A DNA stretch of 64,000 bases from Cryptomeria japonica (taxonomy: Eukaryota; Streptophyta; Pinopsida; Cupressales; Cupressaceae): assembly GCF_030272615.1 (NCBI RefSeq), contig NC_081409.1:617839755-617903754 (forward strand). Direction: 5' to 3'. Positions 26,101-38,100 of the stretch are shown one piece after another. The position numbers and the translations under genes are program-made. The notes under the pieces were generated by a model. It made no database searches, was not told where the DNA came from, and saw nothing but the letters and a program-made list of their open reading frames with translations. Numbering within the stretch: position 1 is the stretch's first letter; the number at the start of each line of letters is the position of its first letter.

Positions 26101-29100
26101 AATGGGGGTTATTGAAAAGGTGTGACTAGTGAAGCCACCCTTCTTCCTATATTTAAGGAGGTTCTCTCTCATTTGAGAGTTGTGTGAATTTGGAGCTTTA
26201 TGGTGTGTTGTATCACTATGCACAAGAGGTATTATTGGCCATTTGGAAGTATTGGAGGAGTATCCCTAGGTTCAAGTCTATTTTATGATAGACTATATTT
26301 GTAAGTGTTTTAATTAAATGATGCTTTATGGGGTTTTTTACCCAAAACGGTTTTCCCCATGTATATCATTGTATAATGAGTACATTTATGCATGTATGTT
26401 TCTCATTTCATTTACTTCATGTTTTTGTTTATAATGATTAGTATCCTAAGATCCTAATTTCTAACATGGTATCAGAGCAAGTTAGGCTAGTACTAATCAT
26501 TTTTATAGGTTATACTAGAGGACATATAAAATCTGATGGAAACATTATTTATGATCAATCAACAAATCTAGGTAATATCTCTTCCTTCCAATCTTTAATA
26601 TTTTGTATTAAGTATCATAGAATCACAATGCTCATTTGAGCATCCACGTTACAAACTTATTACAAATACCAGCGCCTTTCGAGCAAACTTATTACAAATA
26701 CTAGCTCCTTTCGAGCACCAAACTAGAAACAACAATTGGAAGACCAAGGGTCACAACTTAGAAATCCACTTTGAACAACAATGGAAGACCAAGAGTCACA
26801 ACTTAGAATTCTAGTCAAAGGTGTCGCTCATGGGAGTTGAACATGGGTCTCCACATTGAGAACTCAATGCTTTAACCAACTAAGCTCAACCCCTTGGACA
26901 ATTTGTAATATTTTGGAGAAGTGCATCTTATATTATATTAATTTTTTTTTTATCTTCATTGACCAATGTGATTACAAGAAGTTTTTGGCCTCATAATGTT
27001 GCAAATGTGATGTTGATGGTTGTCATTGATGTCAACATATTGTTTTGGGATTGGTTCCTTAAGTTGGTAATCCGAAATATGTGTTCCTGGAATGTTTGGT
27101 GCTCCAGAAGATGTGTTACAGTTGATATTCAGTACGGTTTGTTCGTGTTGATGGTGATCTGGATTTCTCTATTAACTGGATATGGTATTGATCGATTGTA
27201 TTCATGAGTATCTTGGTTCTATTTTTTATTTTTGCTAAGTTGGGTAGTGCTATTTTGGGTCTGGTTCGATCCGGAATTGGAGAATGAGTAACGAAATTTG
27301 TGTAGCATGAGTCATGATTTGGGTCCAGTTTTTATGATGGATGTAATGTGTTGATCTGTCCAATGAAGTGCGTTGTGATATGGTCTACTTCTCATTCCTT
27401 TCCACCACTGGAATGTTTAGTGCAGATCTATTTCAAATCTCTGTTTGGCCGACTTAGAAGATTATGTTGTCCGAGAGTATAAATAAGAGGATGATTTGAA
27501 TGTGTGGAAGTATGGAAGATGTGCGAGACTGAAAAGGAAAAATCCGATTGATGTTGACATGTGAAGTGTGTTGTTGCTGAGAGGCATTGGAAGCAGTTCT
27601 GGTATTGCAGATTATATCACATTGGTGGATTCTCTTTTCTTTCTTCTTCCTTTGGCAGTGAGCCTTTTTGGGTAGTGAGCCCTCTTGTAGTGAGCATTCT
27701 GGCAATGAGCTACCTTTTGTAAAAATCACCTTAACCGTTGTCACCTTAACCAGTGCTATATATTGAGAACTAACATTCTTTGTGTTTTTTCCCTTCTTGG
27801 GTTTTCCACATCATGGTTGATGTTCATTGTGTGATCTGTTTTGTGTATGTACTTTCATTTTATATCTGTTTTAATTAATTCTGTTGGTTATTCCGGATCT
27901 GTGAAAGAATTGAAGAAAAAGTTTAGTTGTCAACTGATTCATCCCCCCTCTTAGTTGCTCGAATATTTAACAATTGGTATCAGAGCTTTGGATCCTTGAA
28001 AAAGAGCTTATCTATTTGAGGTAGATCTTGATCTGATGGCACATAAATTATCTATCCCTATCTTTGAAGAATCCGACTATAGCTTCTGGAAAGTGAAGAT
28101 GAGCGGTTGCTTGATCTCCTTGGGCTACAACACTTGGAAAGCATTGGAGACTAAGTATGTATAACCAACAAATGGTTTTACCACTCCATATGAGATATAA
28201 GCCTATGAAGAAAATGAAAGGGCAAGGTATGCTATTTTTAGTGCTTTATCAAAGATTGAATTAACAAAGGTTATTTCATTGAATACTGCTCATGAGGTTT
28301 GGGAAAAGTTGAGGGATATCTATGAAGGAAATGACAGAGTTAAATTATCAAAGAAGCTGACAGCTAAGTGTAGATATGAGAACTTGAAGATGGAAGAAGG
28401 AGAAGATATCACAAGCTATTTTCAAAAGGTTGACAGTATAGTGAATGAGATCAGAGAACTTGGCAGCACCTTGACAGATGAAGATATAATTGAGAAGATT
28501 CTGATGTCTCTACCGGAAAGCTACAGTGATAAGATCTCTATTATTGAAGAAACTTATGATCCAAAGAAGTTTACTTGGGAACAACTATGTGGCTCTTTGT
28601 CCACATTTGAGATAAGGAAGTTTGGAAAAGACAAAGCTAAATCTGAGACTGCCTTTAAAGCCTCTGAAGAAGATCCAGAAGATGAAAGCTTGAATGAGAT
28701 GGAAGTGAACTTTGTAAGGAAATTGAAGACCGACAAATATAAATGTATGTTACCTCTTAAATGCTTTAGATGTGGGAAGATTGGTCATATAGCTACTAGA
28801 TGTCCAGAAAAAGGATCAAGACAAAAATTCAGGGAGAATAAAGGGAAGTTTAATAAGAAAGCCTATTATGTTAAAGATGATGCTGGTATCTCAGGTGATG
28901 AATCAGACTATGAAGATAGTGACTGTTTCTTTTTGGTAGAAAAGGATGTACCTAAGATTGATGTTTATAAGACTATTACTGCTGCTTTACATGCTAGGAG
29001 AGATAGAAATGAATGGTTGATTGATAGTGGATGCTCAAATCATATGACTGGTGATAAGAGTAAGTTCATAAAACTTGAGAAATATGATGGATGTTTTGTT

Positions 29101-32100
29101 AGGTTCAGAGATGATCAAACAACACAAATTGTAGGAATTGGCTCAATCACTTTTGATGGAAAACATAATACCGACAATGTTTACTATGTGAAGGGTTTGC
29201 ATCATAATCTCTTGAGTGTTGGGCAAATGTGCGAAAATGGTTACAATGTTGTTTTTCAGGATGATGGTTGTGAGATCCGAAAGGGACCCGAAACTGTTAT
29301 TGCAGTAGGAAAAAGGACAAATGGAAACATGTATCAGCTAGAAGGAGCTACATGACATTGTTTGTTATCTTAGTTCAATGATAGCTGGATCTGGCACCGG
29401 AAGATGTGTCATATCAACTTCGATAATTTGCTAAAGATCAGTTCATCAAGTGCAGTGAGAGATTTGTCAAGGTTGATCGAACCCGATAACAATATTTGCA
29501 AAGAATGTCAAATAGGAAAGCAGACAAAAGGAACATTTTAAGGAAAGGAACAATTGTCCACCAAATTGTTGGACTTGCTGCACACAAACTTATGCGGTCC
29601 TACCAGAACAAGGAGTATACAAGATGAGATGTATTTCATGTTGTTAATTGATGATCATTCTAGAATGTCATGGGTTGCATTTTCAAGAGAGAAATCAAAA
29701 GCATTAGAAAAATTCAAGATATTCAAGGCAAGAGTTGAAAACGAAGTTGATAGAAAGATTAATGGTATTAGAGGGCAACTGTCTGCCCCTAGGACACCAC
29801 AACAGAATGGTGTAGTGGAAAGGATGAATCGAACGATACAAGAGGCAACTAGAACAATGATCAAAGGAGCAGAACTACCGACAGTCTATTGGAAAGAAGC
29901 AATTCACACGACAGTCTACACTCGTAACAAAATTCTTACTGGAAAAGATATGGAAAGATATCATATGAACTATGTCATGGTAGAAGTCCGACAGTGAAAT
30001 ATTTCAAAGTATTTGGAAGCAAATGTTATATCCAGAGAGATGAGGATAATCTTGGAAAATTTGACAGCAGAGTAGATGAAGGCATATTCCTAAGATATTC
30101 TACAAGGAGCAAGGCACACCGGGGTTACAAGAAAAGACTAAACAAGATTGTTGAAAGTGCAAATGTGAAGGTGGTTGAAGACTTTTCTAAAGACTCTGAC
30201 AAATTGGCAGGATATGAATCTGATGAACTTGTTGATAGAAAAAGGGAAGAGGAAACCAGAGAAGAGAAAGAAAAAAAACTCAGGATGCTCTGGTATCTAC
30301 ATCTAAAACCCCAAGGTATGTATAGAAGAATCATTCAGTGGATTAGATTATTGGAGATAAGAACAAAGGAATTATCACAAAAGCAAAACAACTCAAGAAC
30401 AAATTTTGTTATGTTTATTGTCCGAGATTGAACCAAAAACAATAGAAGAAGCTTGCAATGATCAAAGTTGGATGAAGGCAAGGAGAGAAGAGTTGGATCA
30501 GATTGAGAAAAATCAGAGATGGGAACTAGTTCACAGATTGGCAGATAAGAATGTAATTAGAACAAAATGGGTATTTCGGAACAAGTTGGATGATGATGGA
30601 AAAGTGGTGAGAAATAAAGCAAGATTTGTTTGCAAAGGTTACACACAGGTTGAAGGCATTGACTTTGAGGAGACATATGCCCTTGTTGCCTGGATGGAGG
30701 CTATCAGGATGTTTCTTGCTTTTGCAGCTTTTAAGGATTTCAATGTTTATCAGATGGATGTAAAGTCAACATTTTTGAATGGAGAGCTGAAAGAAGAAGT
30801 TTACATTGAACAATCGGAAGGATTTAAGTTGAGAGATGATCCATACATTGTTTGCAGATTGAAGAAGGCTTTGTATGGATTAAAACAAGTTCCTAGAGCT
30901 TGGTATGGAAGGCTAGACAAGTATTTGATTGATCAAGGTTTTCAAAAGGGATATGCTGATAGCAATTTATATTTCAAAATTGACTTAGGCAAAATCTTAA
31001 TTGTTATAGTTTTGTTTTGGATTAAGGCAAAAATAGGTTTTGAAGGGGCTCCGAAACCCTTTACAAAAAAGATTCTAAAAGACTTAGAATCATAACATTA
31101 GAAATATCCAAAACAAAAACAGGTTGCAAAAGATAGGACAATACAAAACACAACCAAGAAACCAACAAAACGCCCAAATGGGCAGACAAAGGATCAACAA
31201 AAAACCAACAGACAAAAAACACAAAACACAGAAAGAAATTGTTGTAGTTTTGTTGATGACATAATATTTGGAGGAAATGAAGGCATGTGCAGAAAGTTTG
31301 CTAATGATATGCAAAAGGAATTTGAGGTTTCCATGATCGGTGAGTTAAATTTCTTTCTTGATTTGCAAGTAAATCAGAATAGCAAATGAATTTTCATTTC
31401 TTAGTCTAAATACATTAAAGAATTGTTGAAGAAGTTTGGGTTGGAGAATTTTAAATTGGTGTGTACACTTATGACTACCGGATGCAAGTTAACAAAAGAG
31501 GATAAATCCCTTAAAGCCGATGCAAGTTAGTACAGATCAATGATTGGAGTTAAATGTGACTACTACCACACAAGATATCATGTATGCAGTTTGTCTGGTG
31601 GCTAGATTTCAACAAGAACCAAAAGAGTCACATGTTGTGGCAGTAAAAAGAATTTTCAGATATTTAAAAGGAACAAAAGAGTATGGATTGTGGTATCGCA
31701 GAAATTCAGATTTCACTTTGACAACTTATACAGATGCTGCCGGAAGTGTTGATGATAGGAAAAGTACAAGTGGTGGAGCATTCTTTCTTGGCTCTCAGTT
31801 GGTTGCTTGGTCAAGTAAGAAGCAGGATTCTGTTTCTCTATCTACAGCTGAGGCTAAATATATTGCGACATCTTCATGTTGCACATAGATGCTATGGATA
31901 AAGCAGACTTTGAAGGATATTGGTGTATTGTTTAATGAACCCATCTCAATTATGTGTGATAACACTAGTGCAATAAATATTTCTAAAAATCTGGTACAAC
32001 ATTCCAAAACAAAGCATATATCTATTCACTATCACTTCCTGAGAGAAAAGGTGTTGGACAACGAAGTAAAGCTTGAGTATGTACGCACAAAAGAGCAGAT

Positions 32101-35100
32101 TGCAGATATCTTCACAAAGGCGTTGTGTAAGGATACTTTTGAGTATCTCCAGCAGAAGTTAGGGGTATTACCCCTTCCTAATTTGAACTGATGTACATTT
32201 GGATGTGCATTGGTCTGGTGAATTGCTTGAATATTCTTATTTGGACTAGTGCTTGGGTGTTTCCTCTTAGGGGGAGCAGAGTAAGTTTCATAGGGGGAGT
32301 TTTGCGCGTGTTTGTCCTTGATGTCAAAGGGGGAGAGATGTGAAGAGACGCTGATCTGATGATGCAGAGGGAGTTGTGTGTTTGTTGTTGATTTGTTAGT
32401 GATGGATGTTGCCATCAATGACAAAGGGAGAGATTGTTGCAAATGTGATGTTGATTGTTGTCATTGATGTCAACATATTGTTTTGGGTTTGGTTCCTTAA
32501 GTTGGTAATCCAGAAGATGTGTTCCCGAAATGTTTGGTGCTCCAGAAGATGTGTTATAGTTGATATTCACTGTGGTTTGTTTGTGTTCATGGTGATCCGG
32601 ATTTCTCCATTTACTGGATATGGTATTGATCGATTGTATTCACGAGTATCTTGGTTCCATTCTTATGGATGTAACGTGTTGATTTGTTCGATGAAGTGTG
32701 TTGTGGTATGGTCTACTTCTCATTCCTTTCCACCATCAGAATGTTTAGTGCTGACCTATTTCAAATCTTTGTTTGGACGACTTAGAAGATTATGTTGTCC
32801 AGAGAGTATAAATAAGAGAATGATTTGAATGTTTAGAAGTATGGAAGATGTGCGAGGCTAAATAGGAAAAATCCGATCGATGTTGATATGTGAAGTGTGT
32901 TGTTGTTGAGAGGCACCGGAAGTAGTTTCTGGTATTGCAGATTATTTCACAGTGGTGGATTCTCTTTTCTTTTTTCTTCCTTTGGCAGTGAGCCTTTGTG
33001 GGCATTGAGCTCTCCTGCAGTAAACATTTGGGTAGTGAGCCACCTTTTGTAAAAATACCTTAACCAATATCACCTTAACCGGTGCTATATATTGAGAACT
33101 AACATTCTTCGTGGTTTTTCCCTTCTTGGTTTTTCCACATCATATTTGGTGTTCATTGTGTGATTTGTTTTGTGTATGTGCTTTCATGTTATATTTGTTT
33201 TAATTAATTCTATTGGTATTTTGGATCTGTGAAAGAATGGAAGAAAAATTTAGTTGTCAATTGATTCACTCCCCCTCTTAGTTGCCTAGATATTTAACAC
33301 ATAAAAGTTGACATTTGAGCATGCATCATAAGAGGCAAATATTTATTATTTTTTTTCAAAATTTGGATAAATTTTTTTCATCAACATCATTAATTAATTA
33401 CACTAGTAAATCAACCATTATTTTGATTACCTCTAAATCAAATTTATATTAAGTGAATGCTTGGTAATTGACAAGACCTTTTAGTAGATCACATCATACA
33501 TGATATGATGATGACTATAATACCACCTATTTATGTATTCATTCCTTTACAATATTATATAATTATACATTATAGTATAGCGTCAAATAATAATTTAATG
33601 TCATTATTTAAAATACACATTATGTATACTTGATACCGACTCATGTTTTAAGATACCAGGGTGAAAATTTTAGCTTTCTAAATGCTGATAAGATTCGTTA
33701 TTAACTATTTATAGACAAAAATATATCTGAAATTTTTTATTATATTATATTCTAAATTTATCATACCTCATTCTCAAAAATGAGGTAATACCACCAAACA
33801 AAGATATGCTAAAACCATCTATATATATTCATTTTTTCCTTCTCCATAATCAATGTTGTGTGAGGATAAACCACAACCTTTTCCCTTTTATGCACTCACA
33901 TGCCTATGCTATAGAAAGGAACGTTCCTCTTGTTGTCCTCATTTTTGTTTCCAAAAATGAAGGACCACTACGATGGAATTTTTATGAAAAAATAAAAATT
34001 ATTACTCTATGGCATGCTTCCCGAGGCAGAATTTTGACTAATCCTTGGACTGGCTTAATCCTCAGTCCATTCTCAAACTACGTTTCAAATTTCGTCCAAT
34101 TCTGGGTTCGTTTGCTATGCCTTTCCTTCAATTTCGGGTTTTAAAACCCAGACTGCAGGCGGAGAATTTTCTTCAAACTGCAAGTTTTAATGATATTCAT
34201 TGTTGTGGTCTTTGTAGGGGAATTTTTGATCACTTACATGTGCATTTTTTATTTCAAATATGTCACTTGTAATTTATTTTAAGTTTCCCATTTAATGTTT
34301 TTATCTTTTTGTTGTTTTTTGGTCATTTTTAGTTAAAATAGGGGTTTTTTAGCTCAACTGCAAGTAAACTTGCAGTTTGTTCAAAAAACCCCTACTTTAA
34401 TGGTTTTCACATGTAATAGGGATTTTAAATCCCCATTACATGTGTGCAAGTGTTTAATACTTGTTGTAGGGATTTTATTTCCCCCTTACAAGTATTTTTA
34501 AACTTGCAGTTTGTCTTTTAAAACCCGATTTTAACATAAAAGTTCATTTTTGACAATTTTAAACTTGTCATTTGTCCAAAAGAACCCGATTTTGGCTTAA
34601 TGAGTGAAAAAGTGAGATTTTAAACTTGTCATTTGTCTTTTAAAACCCGATTTTAAGCATGAAAGAGGGAAAAAGTGAAAATCGAACTTGTTGTTTTATA
34701 TCCAAAACCCGATTTGCTTCCTTTTGAAGAAAACGAACTTGCCTTTGGCTCTTCAAAACCCGAAATGCAAGAGAAAAACGATTTTAGACCTTTTCAAGGC
34801 GAAATTTGTGGAGGAATCGTTGGATGAAGGAGGCATTTTGGGTTTGCATCCTATCTTCATGCATTGTTGGACATCTCTCATGCCATTTGAAGGATACATT
34901 CGCTGGTTTTTACCCTAAATCAGCAACCACGCTATTTATTAATGCCACGTTTTTAGGAGTTAAATCTATAACAATTTGCACACTCCTAAATCGTTTTGCT
35001 CTTTTCTACTAAGGTGTGGAGTATGGGATTGGTTTCAAGACATTTAATAATCCATTGAATGTGTATTGAATACCACGTTTTTTGCAAAAACGTGATTCTC

Positions 35101-38100
35101 TTTGGCTGCGTTTTAAACCTTTGGCATTGTTACCTCTTCAAATACCTTTGGTGTTATTGCTTCAGCAAATACCTTGATCGTTTTGCTTCAACAAACTTGA
35201 AATGAACACTTTCATTGGCATTTTGCTCCTCCAAGTTTAAGATTGCTGCCATTTTTGGGGGCATTTTCACAAAAACGTGATAAGGGTTTAATAGTCCAGT
35301 TTTGCTTCTTCATCTCAAGAAGTATTGCATTGTTGGAGAAGCATTTTGATTTTCTAATCAAGGTATGTTCTTCCTTTCTTCTCTTCTTTTTATTATTTTC
35401 ATGTTTTCTTTATTTTTCGTTATTGTCCAGTTTTGCTTCTTCATCTCAAGAAGTATTGCATTGTTGGAGAAGCATTTTGATTTTCTAATCAAGGTATGTT
35501 CTTCCTTTCTTCTCTTCTTTTTATTATTTTCATGTTTTCTTTATTTTTCGTTATTTGTTACATTCTTCGCATGTGTTGTTCTTCCCTTAAAATTGGTTTT
35601 CATGAAAGAAATCTTCCCTTTGAAATGCAATTGTTAAATTGCATTATTCTTCTCAAAATTCCATCTTAGCTTGTATTCGGGATTTTTAATCTCGATTACA
35701 AGTTCGCTGGAAATTCTTGTTCTTCCCCTACGGTTAAGGAATTTAATCATTTTTGGTTAAATTTCCAAGCTTGAAAAGTGTGAAATACCCCTCTCTTGCA
35801 AATTTGGGTTTTGAAAACCGGATTACATGTTGAAAAGATCTTCCCATTTTCATGAAAATGACTATCCCGGATATTCCCATTTCTATCCATTTACGTTCCC
35901 CATATCCGTACTTTCCATTTCCATCATTTCCCGCAAGTCAAAATCCCGTTTTTCATCCGTTTCTCCATTTTCGAATTTACAAGTATACTTGTATTCGGGT
36001 TTTAAAATCCTGATTGCATGTATGTACTTTCCAACTTGTATACTTGCGAAAATTCCCCCAAGATCCGAAATTGGTCAAAGTCAAGATTTTCCCATTTCTA
36101 CATGTCTTCCCTCTTCTTCTCACAAAACCGTGAAATTCAGAGATCAAAGTTTTACCCATTTGAAAAAGAAAGAATGATATTTGCAGCTGATTATGATGTG
36201 GCCTTAACCCTTTTAAGTCTTCATCACAGCATTCCAGGTTCGCAATCAATGTCAGATTTGCCGGCATCGCCAACTCCAAAGAAAATGAAATACAAATATG
36301 ACAAATACCAGAATGAGGTTGCACCTTCCCAGGTATCTTCTCCATTGGATCGCATCAGGGACACAGAAATAGGGCACGTTGATATGGCAGAATTCATTCA
36401 CAGGGTAGAAGATCCACAGGATAACAACTTGCAGCGGCTGTTGGACAGCCATATCCATCATGCGTCTTCTTTCCCAGTGGCTGCCCTAGAACCTGAATTT
36501 GTTCTTGCATGCGCCCATCATTTTGACAAAGAGTCAAGAGTCATAAAAAAATGATGATGGTGAAGCCATAATTCGTCTTGATGCGGATACAATCGAGAAG
36601 GTCTTCAAAATACCTCCTGCACCTGTTTATATGAAAATCACCAAAGAAAGTGCAGCAGAGTATTATGTGAAAAGAGAAAAAGATTGCAAGCGCCACATCA
36701 ATAGGTGGATTCATGAGCCACGTCCTTCCTTCTCAAGATGGGCAAAGTTGTACCGTTGTGATTTCAAGTGGGAGATAGGAGACACCATCACTCTTCTCAG
36801 CAGAATGTTAGGCCTTGAGCACTCTAATGTCTTTGAGCCATGGATGTATCAATTCATCATGTTCATACGGCAGTCGCATCACATTTCATGGGGTGAAATC
36901 ATCAGCGATGCTTTGTGCGAACAACTTGCAGCGGTTCCTACCACTATGACCTTCTTTATGAATTCTTATTTGGTATATTTAGCAGCATCACTTAGACACT
37001 TTCCAGGTCTTTCTACCAAGGGTGATCGCTCGCTCATACCAGTTTGGGAATATTATGACCAGCTGCCTTTGAAACCTAGCAGACTACATTTCAGAAGAGT
37101 CCAAGACGCATTCTTTGGATATTTTATTTGTCAGTTTGACATGGATCTTAGAAATAAACGAGTATCAGATGAGGCATGGGTCAAGGTATCTGAGTATGGG
37201 TGTTTATTCCTGCAATTTCCCACCTTCACCTACATGAGGATTGGGTGCTATGATGGACAACCATACATGCTTCCAAGATACCCGACCGATAGGATAATTC
37301 TTATGGAGTTGGGAAGACAGATTATGGCTGTTCATACTCTTCAGTCTGCTAGACACAAGGTTGGAATGGGGATCTCCAGCACAAATCCATTGAAAATTGG
37401 TCGATACTCCCTTGTCACATCTGTGAAGGCTAAGGCCATGGAGGTTGAATTGCAGGAAATCAAGCTTAAGAGGTTCAAACCTAGAGCTGATTTTGATTAT
37501 AGAGGTATGAAGGAAAAGATCAAGAAATCCTTTGTGCATGTTCATCGCATTGAAGACATCTGGGCAGATCTCCGCACAGAAGCTGAAGTTCTGAAGATGG
37601 ATTACTGCAGGCTCACTGTTGAGCAAATTGTTGACTTGAACTTGGCAGATATCCCACAAGGGATGATTGATGACGGGCGTATACTTGATCCTGAATACAC
37701 TTCACGGAGGGTTGAGGAAGCTCCACTTCCTTTGATCCAATGGTCACATAAAGAGTGCGTCTCCATTCTTGAGAGATTTCAGCCTATCTTGGCCAACACT
37801 AACGCATGGTTGAAAAGCAATGCTGTTAGACTTATCAAAATCAAGGTTGGTAAAGAAGATGATTCTACAGGGCCTCTTGGACGGAAGTCTGAGATTCAAA
37901 TTGATAATAAGGAGGGTGCTTCATCTTCAAGCACAAGGATCAAATTACGAGTTAGTCGTGCAGTAGTGCTTCCACCTGAAGAGACAACTACTCGTGGGAA
38001 GGAGAAATCACGGTTCCATGTTCAGGTGGTCGATCTGTATAATCCAGAAGAGGGGCAGCAATCTGATGATGCGCCTAAGTCTCCAGTTCTAGACACGCCT

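Larger units (their letters stand above)
26997..33299 (+). mobile_element. Degenerate full-length Copia element nested in H
   Basis: The 5' LTR is 26997-27972 and the 3' LTR 32435-33299, both starting TGTTGCAAATGTGATGTTGA and ending TATTTAACA. The 5-bp duplication CATAA is perfect at 26992-26996 and 33300-33304. Gene order is gag, protease, integrase, RT, RNase H, which is diagnostic for Copia. The coding region has many stops, an integrase deletion and a retroposon inserted in RT, so it cannot move by itself. Confidence 0.95.

Noticed and set aside
26821-26896. Functional tRNA gene
   Set aside because: The acceptor stem does not pair, and the segment lies inside a decayed retrotransposon.
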